64,000 nt of DNA from Bacteroidota bacterium (GTDB taxonomy: Bacteria > Bacteroidota > Bacteroidia > Bacteroidales > WCHB1-69). Location of the stretch: NCBI GenBank assembly GCA_029570835.1, contig JAKPTX010000146.1, forward strand, positions 47,257-111,256. Direction: 5' to 3'. Made by a program: the position numbers and the translations under genes. The notes under the pieces are model-generated. The model saw only the letters and a list, made by a program, of their open reading frames with translations. It made no database searches and was not told the origin of the DNA. Below are positions 1-7,611 of this stretch, in pieces; the stretch's first letter is position 1; every line of letters begins with the position of its first letter.

Positions 1-2
1 CC

Positions 3-83
3 CTGTTTACCGTCATTGGTTCTCTGCTTTTTATCGCATTGGCCACATACGTAGCAATCAAAGATGTTCTTCCAAAAAAATAG
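3..83 (+). CDS. AtpZ/AtpI-like protein, C-terminal end (partial)
   Basis: Reading frame 3 is open from the window edge to TAG at 81-83 and encodes 26 residues, a hydrophobic helix followed by a short basic tail (ending YVAIKDVLPKK). The pattern of a helix, then Y-x-x-I-K-D and lysines, is what the second helix of Bacteroidota AtpZ/AtpI proteins looks like; these small proteins accompany F-type ATP synthase. The next gene starts 6 bp downstream and is also a small membrane protein, as in many atp loci, but no atpB follows. Identification rests on a short tail and is tentative. Confidence 0.5.
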   Translation: MFTVIGSLLFIALATYVAIKDVLPKK

Positions 84-89
84 AGTATT

Positions 90-485
90 ATGTCAACTAT
101 TCCAATGAGCAAATATGCTTACCGAACCATCATTTTTTCAGTTATTATAGCCGGAATCGGACTCCTGTTCCAATATCTTTTCCCAAAATATGCATCACCC
201 GCTATTCCATATATCGTTCTGTTTTTTTTCTTCTTGTCACTCTTGACAATGTACATTATTCTAAGAAAAGGAAAAATTAAAGAGGGTAAAACAGCTGATA
301 GTAACATGATATCCAGATACATGTTATCCAGAATGATTAAATTTATATCCTGTTTGGTATTTATTGCTATATACATTATTCTTAATAAGGAGGATGGATG
401 GAGATTTGGGATCGCCTTTGTTATCCTTTATTTTACTTTTTCAATATTTGAGGTAATCTTAATGAAAAAGGAACAAAAAAAATAA
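90..485 (+). CDS. small four-helix membrane protein, possible ATP synthase-associated protein
   Basis: Encodes 131 residues with four hydrophobic segments at about residues 10-30, 38-58, 80-100 and 105-123 and a lysine-rich C-terminus. It follows an AtpZ/AtpI-like gene by 6 bp, so the two are probably co-transcribed. In Bacteroidota a conserved small membrane protein often sits between atpZ and atpB. Here the next gene is a convergent surface protein, so the rest of the atp operon is elsewhere. No catalytic motif is visible. Another methionine at residue 6 could be the start. Function is inferred from context only. Confidence 0.55.
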   Translation: MSTIPMSKYAYRTIIFSVIIAGIGLLFQYLFPKYASPAIPYIVLFFFFLSLLTMYIILRKGKIKEGKTADSNMISRYMLSRMIKFISCLVFIAIYIILNKEDGWRFGIAFVILYFTFSIFEVILMKKEQKK

Positions 486-499
486 CCCTTTCAAAGCTA

Positions 500-3088
500 T
501 TAGCCTCGTATCAAGGTTACTGTCCCATGCAGTTTTTTCTCCTTTATTCCATATAAAGTCTGCACGTAAACAGTGCAGGAATAGTAGTAAACCCCATTTG
601 ATACCGGTTCCCCGGAAAGATAATCTCTACCATCCCAGTTGATATCGGGATCATTGGTATGAAAGACTTTTCTTCCCCATCTGTTGTAGATATAGAGATC
701 TATTTCTTCAACATTAGAGTATGGAAAAGGTATCCATAAATCGTTTATTCCATCATTATTGGGAGTAAACACATTGGGCAATTCATAAAACATACAATCT
801 TCTATATCAAAACATGTTTCCTCACTAAAAGGGGTCATATTCCCGACAGTATCCACCAAAGCTAAACGATAACATCCTGTAATATGAGGAGGATCCTCGA
901 TTTCGTATATGCATGGTGCCGGATAACAGGGTGATCCATCAGATACAACAGAATCAAGAAGGTAGTACTCCGATAAATAGTCCAAACGATAATAAATGTA
1001 ATATTTAAACACATCCTGATAAGCAGAATCATGCTCAAATTTCCATTCGATCGTTACATCTATACAATCCGTTGTAATGCTGATGAGAGGCATTTCAGGT
1101 GGCTGATCATCAATTGGTTTTTCAAAAACAATTTGAGACCGATTCAATAAAGGGTATAGTGTATCCGGTACAAAATAAGCCCCGGTAGCCCGAACGAGAT
1201 AGCCATATTCCACTTCATTGGATAAATTTTGATCCAGGTACTCTCTCTTTTCCGTTGTTGCGATGGAATCCATTTGGTCTGTTACAGGATTATAGCGATA
1301 AATCGTATAGGCAATATCTTGCCAAGGTACTTGGGCTGTCCAATGAAGTTTAATTGCCCTATCTGTAGGCAGAGCAGAAAGGTAGTGCGATGATGCCGGA
1401 TCTGAGGTTTCAATGAGCCGGGAGTCCACCGTTTCCTCCCCCCAAAATTCTATTTTATAAAAATACCTAAAATCAATAGTATTCAAGCCCACATCCACAT
1501 ATTCATGATCTCCAAAAAAAGGAACTGCCGTTATCAATTGATAACTACCTGAACCTGAAGTAGATCGATACAGTTTGTAACTACAAAGAGATAGAATAAT
1601 AGTACTATCGATCTCAGGAGGATCGATCCAGCGAATCATGATCTCCCCGTCAGCCCGATCTGTTTTCTCCACATCTACATGTGTAATCATCGGTGCATCA
1701 TTAACAATATAAGTACAAGCCTCATCAGAAACATAACTTTCTGCACCATCCGGATAGAAAGCCACAATGCGGTAACAATACTCATTCCCATGATGTATCG
1801 GGAACTGAGTTCCATCATCTAAAAAAGTAGTATCATTGATGTTGTTTGTAGCTCCAATCAACGTATATCCCGCTTCCGGAGGAAGACCGGTTTGACAGTT
1901 ATCCGGTTCAAAAGGCGAACTGTTTATTCTTTTATATATCTGATAACCGGATGTATTGGGACATACCGACGGACTCCATTGCAATTGAATCTGATTTCCT
2001 ATAGGAGTTGCGGTTAAGTTTTCCGGTTTAGGTGCAACAACCGTAATGTAAATCGTTTTAAAAGAAGCCAATGGAATGATGGGACCATTATCAATCGCTT
2101 TCAGCAAGACCGTTTGTTTATCTTTCTTGATATGGGAACAGTTTGTTTGCCATTTTAAAAAAGAAAATAAGGGGGGGGGACCGCTCCCACTTTCGACTAT
2201 GGCCGGCGATGAAGGATAGAGCAAAGGTGCCCCGGTAGCCGTTAGTGACACTTGCGATGAATTAGCGTCGGTAACCATAATTTCCAGCTCGAGCAAATCT
2301 CCGGCAGTAACACAGGTATCAATGATAGTTACAATTTCCGGAGGCTCATTATTGCATGCAGCAATGGTTACCTGCATATCCCGAACCATAGATCCGATCC
2401 AGGTGCCATTTCTATACTCATCAATCTGTATTGCAATATTGTATTCCCCCACTAATATCGGAGAGTCCCAGGTCAATTCGCCAGTAATAGAATCTATGGA
2501 GAAATAATTGGATGCTGCGGGAACGGTATAACCCGGTATAACTTGTCCGTGAAATCCACGACAGGCTACAATTTTATAGGACAAACTATCTCCATCCACA
2601 TCATAGGCTCCCGGATTATGATAAAAAGGAACATGAATACAACCGTTATCAATGGGTGGATTAAGTAGAACCGGTGAGTTATTTGAACCTAAAAAGGGAT
2701 TAATTACGAGCCAGGTATCAACAAAAAAGGGAACATAAACAGAATTTGGAATATTGATTACCCCTGCATTACGATTTGGATCTTCAAAAGTAATCCGGTA
2801 ATTTCCCATCGATGAGTAGGTATGATTGATGATATAAGTATTTCTGCTGATATCATTTCCTAAGTTTTCTTTGGATGTTCTATTTACAATAGAACTTGAA
2901 CCGTCACCCCATAAAATTTCAATTTGAGGCCTATCTGCCGGACTTGGAGTATAAGTATAAGTTATAATAGTAAACTCGTAGGTCAACCCATACAAATGTC
3001 TGTAGGATATTTCACCTGCTCGATTATGAGTTGCCCATGAATACAAAGAACTCATCAGCAATAATAAAAGAAATATCCTATTTTTCAT
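500..3088 (-). CDS. T9SS type-B sorted surface protein with fibronectin III-like repeats
   Basis: An 862-residue protein with an N-terminal signal peptide (MKNRIFLLLLLMSSLYSWA). The middle contains Ig/cadherin-like and repeated fibronectin type III-like stretches (about residues 350-460, 465-570, 580-670). The last 90 residues are a typical gliding-motility-associated C-terminal (CHU_C) domain, with NVFTPNNDGIND, YNRWGRKVF and NGVYYY, the type-B signal for the type IX secretion system. It is therefore predicted to be exported across the outer membrane and attached to the surface or released. A run of nine G (C in the coding strand) at 2171-2179 encodes consecutive prolines and could slip. A TAnnTTTG box on the minus strand at 3113-3120 lies 25 bp upstream. 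Confidence 0.9.
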   Translation of the reverse strand: MKNRIFLLLLLMSSLYSWATHNRAGEISYRHLYGLTYEFTIITYTYTPSPADRPQIEILWGDGSSSIVNRTSKENLGNDISRNTYIINHTYSSMGNYRITFEDPNRNAGVINIPNSVYVPFFVDTWLVINPFLGSNNSPVLLNPPIDNGCIHVPFYHNPGAYDVDGDSLSYKIVACRGFHGQVIPGYTVPAASNYFSIDSITGELTWDSPILVGEYNIAIQIDEYRNGTWIGSMVRDMQVTIAACNNEPPEIVTIIDTCVTAGDLLELEIMVTDANSSQVSLTATGAPLLYPSSPAIVESGSGPPPLFSFLKWQTNCSHIKKDKQTVLLKAIDNGPIIPLASFKTIYITVVAPKPENLTATPIGNQIQLQWSPSVCPNTSGYQIYKRINSSPFEPDNCQTGLPPEAGYTLIGATNNINDTTFLDDGTQFPIHHGNEYCYRIVAFYPDGAESYVSDEACTYIVNDAPMITHVDVEKTDRADGEIMIRWIDPPEIDSTIILSLCSYKLYRSTSGSGSYQLITAVPFFGDHEYVDVGLNTIDFRYFYKIEFWGEETVDSRLIETSDPASSHYLSALPTDRAIKLHWTAQVPWQDIAYTIYRYNPVTDQMDSIATTEKREYLDQNLSNEVEYGYLVRATGAYFVPDTLYPLLNRSQIVFEKPIDDQPPEMPLISITTDCIDVTIEWKFEHDSAYQDVFKYYIYYRLDYLSEYYLLDSVVSDGSPCYPAPCIYEIEDPPHITGCYRLALVDTVGNMTPFSEETCFDIEDCMFYELPNVFTPNNDGINDLWIPFPYSNVEEIDLYIYNRWGRKVFHTNDPDINWDGRDYLSGEPVSNGVYYYSCTVYVQTLYGIKEKKLHGTVTLIRG
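2171..2179 (-). repeat. nine-base homopolymer (C9 on coding strand)
   Basis: Nine consecutive G on the plus strand sit inside the T9SS surface protein gene and read as proline codons. Runs of this length are prone to slipped-strand mispairing and would frameshift the protein. Confidence 0.8.
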
Positions 3089-3112
3089 TTGTTCGCTATT
3101 CTAACAGAAACG

Positions 3113-3120
3113 CAAAAATA
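3113..3120 (-). promoter_or_regulatory. -7 box for the T9SS surface protein
   Basis: The minus strand reads TATTTTTG, matching the Bacteroidota TAnnTTTG box, 25 bp before the start codon. No clear -33 TTG was found. It faces the pta promoter. Confidence 0.45.
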
Positions 3121-3133
3121 TAAAAATTTGATG

Positions 3134-3141
3134 TACTTTTG
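3134..3141 (+). promoter_or_regulatory. -7 box for pta
   Basis: TACTTTTG, matching TAnnTTTG, lies 38 bp upstream of the pta ATG. The -33 element is not evident. Confidence 0.5.
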
Positions 3142-3179
3142 CACCTACAAACAATTCGATTAACTTATTATCCATATTT

Positions 3180-4178
3180 ATGAACTTAATAGATCAAATT
3201 AAAGAGAGTGCCAAAAAGGCAAACAAAACGATTGTTCTACCTGAAGCTGAAGAGGAAAGAACACTAAAAGCGGCTAATATTATTCTTCAAAAAGGATATG
3301 CTCAGTTGGTTCTTCTAGGAAACCAATCCAAAATTGAGAAACAGGCTGCTGAATGGGGATTACATGAAATTCACAAAGCAAAAATTATTGATCCCATCAA
3401 TAATCCTAAAAAAGAGTTTTATGCTGAAATGTTGTGTGAAATCCGCAAAAGCAAAGGAATGCAGATGGAGGAAGCGATGCGCTTGGTTGAAGATCCCCTC
3501 TACTTAGCTACATTGTTGATTAAAAATAAAGAGGTTGACGGAGAGGTTGCAGGAGCTCAAAATGCCACCGGTGATGTGTTACGTCCAGCTTTCCAAATTG
3601 TAAAAACGCTTCCCGGAGTATCTGTAGTTTCCGGTGCCTTTATCATGGTTTTCCCTGATAAAAAATGGGGAGATAATGGAGTGATGGTTTTTGCTGATTG
3701 CGCTGCTACTCCCAATCCTAATGAAAAAGAGTTAGCTGAGATTGCTGTTGTTTCGGCTCAAACTGCCAGATCGATTGCTAAATTGGATCCTCGCGTTGCC
3801 ATGCTTAGTTTTTCAACTAAAGGTTCAGCAAAACACGAGATGGTTGATAAAGTAGTGAATGCAACACGCATCGCCAAAGAAATAGCTCCTGAATTAAAAA
3901 TTGACGGAGAACTTCAGGCTGATGCTGCCATTGTTCCCAGTGTTGGAGCATCTAAAGCTCCGGGCAGTGAGATTGCAGGAAAAGCCAACGTATTGGTATT
4001 CCCTACATTAGAAGTTGGAAATATCGCTTATAAATTAGTACAACGTATGGCTAATGCGGAAGCTGTAGGTCCAATTATGCAAGGAATGGCTGCTCCTATC
4101 AACGACTTATCCAGAGGATGTTCTATTGATGATATTGTTAGCTTAGTGGCGATTACTGCTTGTCAGGCTACAATTTAA
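3180..4178 (+). CDS. pta: phosphate acetyltransferase
   Basis: A 332-residue enzyme of the short Pta type, matching the usual length of the catalytic PTA_PTB domain with no N-terminal DRTGG extension. It converts acetyl-CoA and phosphate to acetyl phosphate and CoA in the cytoplasm, the first step of Pta-Ack acetate formation. Recognisable stretches include the N-terminal [15 protein letters not shown], the central [30 protein letters not shown], and the C-terminal region with [13 protein letters not shown]. No ackA is adjacent. The last 11 bp overlap the convergent acetyltransferase gene. Confidence 0.96.
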   Translation: MNLIDQIKESAKKANKTIVLPEAEEERTLKAANIILQKGYAQLVLLGNQSKIEKQAAEWGLHEIHKAKIIDPINNPKKEFYAEMLCEIRKSKGMQMEEAMRLVEDPLYLATLLIKNKEVDGEVAGAQNATGDVLRPAFQIVKTLPGVSVVSGAFIMVFPDKKWGDNGVMVFADCAATPNPNEKELAEIAVVSAQTARSIAKLDPRVAMLSFSTKGSAKHEMVDKVVNATRIAKEIAPELKIDGELQADAAIVPSVGASKAPGSEIAGKANVLVFPTLEVGNIAYKLVQRMANAEAVGPIMQGMAAPINDLSRGCSIDDIVSLVAITACQATI

Positions 4179-4737
4179 TAACTCCTTCTTGTGTCAATCG
4201 ATATTGTTCTCCACTTTCACTACAGGTTGCCAGATTTTTTTCGTCAAACTGCAGAGGAATACCGCGTTCACTTACCCAGCCTTTTTGTCTGGCCGGATTT
4301 CCTACCATCAAAGCATAATCCGGTACATCTTTTGTTACTACACTTCCGGCTCCAATCATTGCATATTTCCCGATAGTATGCCCGCAAATTACGGTTGCAT
4401 TGGCTCCAATGGTTGCTCCTTTGCACACTTTAGTCGTTTCATATTGATCTTTCCGAACAACAGCACTCCTAGGATAATTGATGTTGGTAAAAACCGTAGA
4501 GGGACCTAAAAATACGTCATCTTCACAAACAACTCCGGAAAAAACAGAAACATTATTCTGGATCTTCACATTATTTCCTATGATAACATGGGGGGCTACA
4601 AGTACGTTTTGACCAATATTGCACTGTTCCCCTATCACGGAACCACTCATAATATGGCAAAAATGCCATATTTTGGTTCCCTTTCCAATTTGAGACCCTT
4701 CATCTACGTATGAAGATTCATGAACAAAGTAATCCAT
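4168..4737 (-). CDS. left-handed beta-helix N-acetyltransferase, WlbB/WbpD-like
   Basis: A 189-residue hexapeptide-repeat acyltransferase. Imperfect (I/V)GxxxxI repeats run from residue 12 to about 150 ([60 protein letters not shown]). The opening [23 protein letters not shown] is typical of the UDP-2-acetamido-3-amino-2,3-dideoxyglucuronate N-acetyltransferases (WbpD, WlbB), which act in synthesis of diacetamido-uronic acid for O-antigen. The ATG at 4737 is preferred over a TTG seven codons upstream. A WlbA-like dehydrogenase of the same pathway lies at 62941. Substrate is inferred. Confidence 0.8.
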   Translation of the reverse strand: MDYFVHESSYVDEGSQIGKGTKIWHFCHIMSGSVIGEQCNIGQNVLVAPHVIIGNNVKIQNNVSVFSGVVCEDDVFLGPSTVFTNINYPRSAVVRKDQYETTKVCKGATIGANATVICGHTIGKYAMIGAGSVVTKDVPDYALMVGNPARQKGWVSERGIPLQFDEKNLATCSESGEQYRLTQEGVIKL

Positions 4738-4790
4738 AACTCTAAATATTTGGAGCAAAATTAATAAAAAAAGATATCAAAAATTATCGC

Positions 4791-4798
4791 TATCTTTG
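4791..4798 (+). promoter_or_regulatory. -7 box for the thioesterase gene
   Basis: TATCTTTG, a perfect TAnnTTTG, 44 bp before the ATG of the hotdog thioesterase. No obvious TTG at the usual spacing. Confidence 0.5.
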
Positions 4799-4842
4799 TA
4801 AAGTTCTTTTCTAAACTATAACAGATTAATACTCAATAAAAT

Positions 4843-5283
4843 ATGGAAAAAAGAATTGTACGACCATCCTGGATGGACACCATGAGACTCGTTAAAAGTG
4901 AGGACTTAAATCACCATGGAACTCTTTTTGCGGGGAGATCAGCTGAATGGTTTGTTGAATCCGGTTTTGTTTCAGCTGCTGCACTGTTAGATCCCAGAAG
5001 AATAGTATGTTTAAAAATTCATGGTATGAACTTTTTGAAACCGGTTAAACCGGGTCAAATTGTCAAATTTTCTTCAAAAATAGTTCATGCCGGAAGAACC
5101 AGTTTAGTTGCTTATATCAAAGTTACAACCGGTATTGAGAATATTCCTGTTGTAAATGGGTTTATCACCTTTATCCATGTTGATGAAGAGACCGAATCTG
5201 TTCCTCACGGTATCGTTATTGAACCTGTAACAGAAGAGGATCATGTACTCAATGAAGAAGCGGCTATTTTAAAAAGAAAATAG
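4843..5283 (+). CDS. acyl-CoA thioesterase, hotdog fold
   Basis: 146 residues, the size of a single hotdog domain. The segment SEDLNHHGTLFAGRSAEWFVESGFVSAAALL has the N-x-x-G-x-x-x-G-G/R pattern of YciA/BFIT-type acyl-CoA thioesterases, with the conserved Asn/His and the helix carrying the catalytic acidic residue. A second conserved strand is MNFLKPVKPGQIVKF. It likely hydrolyses acyl-CoA to the free acid and CoA in the cytoplasm; chain-length preference cannot be read. It is a single-gene unit with its own promoter, ending 241 bp before rpsU. Confidence 0.88.
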   Translation: MEKRIVRPSWMDTMRLVKSEDLNHHGTLFAGRSAEWFVESGFVSAAALLDPRRIVCLKIHGMNFLKPVKPGQIVKFSSKIVHAGRTSLVAYIKVTTGIENIPVVNGFITFIHVDEETESVPHGIVIEPVTEEDHVLNEEAAILKRK

Positions 5284-5467
5284 TGTTTAAAAACAAATGA
5301 ACCATAATGTTTATCAATAATACCCATTGAAAATAATTGGTTTCTCAAGAATTGTAACTTACACTGAATTGGTTGATTAAATCACTACAGAACCTGATTA
5401 TAGCGTGTCTTTTTAATTGATTTTCAACTTTATAACAAATAAATTCTGTTTGTATTGATTTTTTTTG

Positions 5468-5475
5468 TATTTTTG
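5468..5475 (+). promoter_or_regulatory. -7 box for rpsU
   Basis: TATTTTTG followed by GCACCC, matching TAnnTTTG, 49 bp before the rpsU ATG. The -33 TTG is ambiguous. Confidence 0.5.
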
Positions 5476-5509
5476 CACCCGCAAAAAAATAAATTATTAA
5501 TTTAACAAG

Positions 5510-5517
5510 AAAGAGGT
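5510..5517 (+). promoter_or_regulatory. Shine-Dalgarno-like site of rpsU
   Basis: AAAGAGGT with GAGG ending 8 nt before the ATG at 5525. Most genes here lack such a motif. In Bacteroidota, ribosomal protein bS21 helps hide the anti-Shine-Dalgarno sequence, and an SD on rpsU itself is thought to allow autoregulation. Confidence 0.5.
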
Positions 5518-5524
5518 ATTTTTT

Positions 5525-5722
5525 ATGATTGTTGTTCCCGTAAAAGAAGGCGAATCTATCGACAGAGCGCTTAAAAGATTAAAAAGAAAATTTGAAAAGA
5601 CCGGTGTTGTGAGAGAATTGCGTGCAAGACAAAAATTCTCTAAACCTAGTGTTATCAAAAGGGAGCAAAAACTTAAAGCTATCTATGTTCAGCGCATGTT
5701 GTCAGAACAAGCTGATCAATAG
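5525..5722 (+). CDS. rpsU: 30S ribosomal protein bS21
   Basis: 65 residues, highly basic, with the characteristic opening VPVKEGESIDRALKRLKRK followed by the central FEKTGVVRELRARQKFSKPS. This is full length for Bacteroidota bS21. The protein binds the small subunit near the 3' end of 16S rRNA. It has its own promoter, an SD-like sequence and a strong terminator 16 bp after the stop, so it can be expressed independently of the xerC-hpf genes that follow, the usual neighbourhood in this phylum. Confidence 0.97.
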   Translation: MIVVPVKEGESIDRALKRLKRKFEKTGVVRELRARQKFSKPSVIKREQKLKAIYVQRMLSEQADQ

Positions 5723-5738
5723 TATAACCTAATCTACG

Positions 5739-5770
5739 AAAACGGGCACTACTATTGCCCGTTTTTTTTT
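5739..5770 (+). terminator. rho-independent terminator after rpsU
   Basis: A 10-bp perfect stem, AAAACGGGCA and TGCCCGTTTT, around a 7-nt loop (5749-5755), running into a T tract to 5770. It lies between rpsU and xerC. Confidence 0.93.
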
Positions 5771-5796
5771 ATCCTTACAGATTAACCATTACTACT

Positions 5797-6690
5797 ATGA
5801 ATCCCATAGATCCTTTTTTGAAATACTTACAATTTGAGAAAAGAGCTTCCAAACATACCCTGATCTCATATCGAACCGATTTAATACAGTTTTTTGAATT
5901 TTTAAAAGAGCATTTTGAATTAACTGAGATTAAAGAGATTGAGTTGGATCATATCCGCAATTGGATCTTTTTCCTTATTGAAGTAGAGAAATTAAGTATC
6001 AAAACAATTCATCGAAAGATTAGTTCTTTAAAGGCTTTTTTTAAATTTAATATAAAAGAGGGGGTGCTGACCCACAATCCCGCCCTGCAAATTGCTTCTC
6101 CGCAAATTCCAAAACGTGTCCCCTACTATTTAGAAGAGGATGAAATGGAGAAATTATTCACGGAAATTGAGTTTGAGGATAGTTATGATGGGTCTCGGGA
6201 CCGAGCTGTTTTAGAACTTTTTTATGCGACCGGAATGCGGGTTTCCGAGTTGATATCGATTCAATTTGAAGATATAGACTTCTATCAAGATAGAATTAAA
6301 ATATTGGGTAAAAGAAATAAGGAAAGGTGGGTTCCCTTCGGAAAACAAGCTCGTGAAGCATTAACAAATTATTTTTCATATTTTGATATAAAATGGGCTG
6401 AAAAGTCAAAAAAAAGTTATATATTTGTTTCGTCAAACTACAATAAATTGAGTCAGAAATCAGTTTACAATATAGTAAGGAAATATCTTAACATGGTTAC
6501 TACTATAGACAAAAGAAGTCCTCATATTATTCGACATACATTTGCAACCCATTTATTAAACAGAGGCGCCGATATCAATGCTATTAAAGAGATATTAGGT
6601 CATTCCAGTTTGGCTGCAACCCAAATTTACACCCACACATCTATCGAAAAACTTAAATCTATTTATAAACAAGCTCATCCAAGAGCATAA
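5797..6690 (+). CDS. xerC: tyrosine recombinase, XerC/XerD family
   Basis: 297 residues from the ATG at 5797; an in-frame extension to 5755 would start inside the terminator and is rejected. The N-terminal SAM-like DNA-binding domain (about residues 1-95) is followed by the catalytic domain with Arg148 (GMRVSEL), the lysine in GKRNKER, His243 and Arg246 (HIIRHTFATHLL), His269 (LGHSS) and the nucleophile Tyr278 (IYTHTS). All active-site residues are intact. Length and context between rpsU and hpf indicate a housekeeping Xer recombinase for chromosome dimer resolution, not a phage integrase; C versus D cannot be separated here. Confidence 0.93.
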   Translation: MNPIDPFLKYLQFEKRASKHTLISYRTDLIQFFEFLKEHFELTEIKEIELDHIRNWIFFLIEVEKLSIKTIHRKISSLKAFFKFNIKEGVLTHNPALQIASPQIPKRVPYYLEEDEMEKLFTEIEFEDSYDGSRDRAVLELFYATGMRVSELISIQFEDIDFYQDRIKILGKRNKERWVPFGKQAREALTNYFSYFDIKWAEKSKKSYIFVSSNYNKLSQKSVYNIVRKYLNMVTTIDKRSPHIIRHTFATHLLNRGADINAIKEILGHSSLAATQIYTHTSIEKLKSIYKQAHPRA

Positions 6691-6691
6691 A

Positions 6692-6698
6692 AAGGAGG
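6692..6698 (+). promoter_or_regulatory. strong Shine-Dalgarno site of hpf
   Basis: AAGGAGG about 5 nt before the hpf ATG at 6703, a near-complete match to the anti-SD. Such a strong SD is uncommon in this window and may couple hpf translation to ribosome state. Confidence 0.65.
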
Positions 6699-6702
6699 TT
6701 TT

Positions 6703-7002
6703 ATGAACATTAACATTACCGCTTTACATTTCAAAGCTGATCAAAAGTTAGAAAAATTTATCAGTGAAAAAGTAGAAAAATTGAGTCAGGTTTATGATTC
6801 TATCATTGGTGCTGATGTCACATTAAAAATTGAAAACACTGATAAACCTGAAAATAAAACTGTAGAAATACGTATAAAAATTAGAGGAAATGATGCTCTT
6901 GCAGGCAAAACTGCTAAAACTTTTGAAGAAGCTTGTGATGAAACAGTAGCTGCTCTGAGAAGACAATTAAAAAAAGTTAAAGAAAAAGAAAGAGGCTTAT
7001 AA
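6703..7002 (+). CDS. hpf: ribosome hibernation promoting factor, short HPF/YfiA type
   Basis: 99 residues with the beta-alpha-beta-beta-beta-alpha pattern of HPF/RaiA. It opens NINITALHFKADQKLEKFISEKVEKL, then has a strand with the charged pair TLKIEN, and ends in the lysine-rich helix ETVAALRRQLKKVKEKERG. Without the C-terminal dimerisation domain it is the short form. It binds the 30S decoding region in slow growth and prevents translation. It lies 12 bp after xerC and 3 bp before the phosphopantetheinyl transferase gene, suggesting one transcript. Confidence 0.93.
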   Translation: MNINITALHFKADQKLEKFISEKVEKLSQVYDSIIGADVTLKIENTDKPENKTVEIRIKIRGNDALAGKTAKTFEEACDETVAALRRQLKKVKEKERGL

Positions 7003-7005
7003 AAG

Positions 7006-7611
7006 ATGCCCTTAATATTAAAAAAACAGATTGATGCTTCCGTTTCTATTTGCATATGGCAAATAAATGAAACGGAAGCTTTCTTTTTAGACCAACTTCA
7101 ATTGAAAGAAGCTGATTTAATTTCCATTTTGCAACTCAAACTCCCCTCCAAAAGATTAGAAAAATTAGCTTGCAGGGTTGCTTTATCCCAATGCATTAAC
7201 AATTCTAAAGTAAATATCAGTTACAACTCTTTTGGAGCACCTCAAATTGAGAAAGGTTTTATCTCCTTTTCACACGCTAAAGAGATTGTGGCTGTTGCAT
7301 ATTCTCCGGACCATCCCGTTGGAATCGATATAGAAAAGGTTGATTCCAAAATACTTAACTTAAAACATAAATTTGTAGGCTTTGAAGAGATCAACTATTT
7401 TAATATGGATAATTCGGAGCAAATAACTCAAATCTGGTGCGCTAAAGAGGCTCTTTTTAAATGGTATGAAAAGGGAGAAGTTGATTTCAGAAATGATCTC
7501 CACATTGCAGCTGATTTTCAAACTGCAACCATTTACAAAGGAGACAAAAATCCAAAATTAATACTGAAGAAAATTAAAATGGAGCCCTACATCTGTGTAG
7601 TTGCTTTCTAA
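7006..7611 (+). CDS. 4'-phosphopantetheinyl transferase superfamily protein
   Basis: 201 residues with the two signature motifs of the Sfp/AcpT-type transferases: VGIDIE near residue 107 (metal-binding acidic pair) and WCAKEALFKW near residue 146 (the W-x-x-K-E-A-x-x-K motif). It transfers 4'-phosphopantetheine from CoA to a serine on a carrier protein. The target is unknown; no PKS or NRPS gene is nearby, so acyl carrier protein is the likely substrate. It starts 3 bp after hpf and its end overlaps the convergent peptidase gene by 4 bp. Confidence 0.9.
   Translation: MPLILKKQIDASVSICIWQINETEAFFLDQLQLKEADLISILQLKLPSKRLEKLACRVALSQCINNSKVNISYNSFGAPQIEKGFISFSHAKEIVAVAYSPDHPVGIDIEKVDSKILNLKHKFVGFEEINYFNMDNSEQITQIWCAKEALFKWYEKGEVDFRNDLHIAADFQTATIYKGDKNPKLILKKIKMEPYICVVAF

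Noticed and set aside
5755..5796. Upstream extension of the tyrosine recombinase
   Set aside because: It would begin inside the rpsU terminator with a non-ATG codon; the ATG at 5797 matches the family start.
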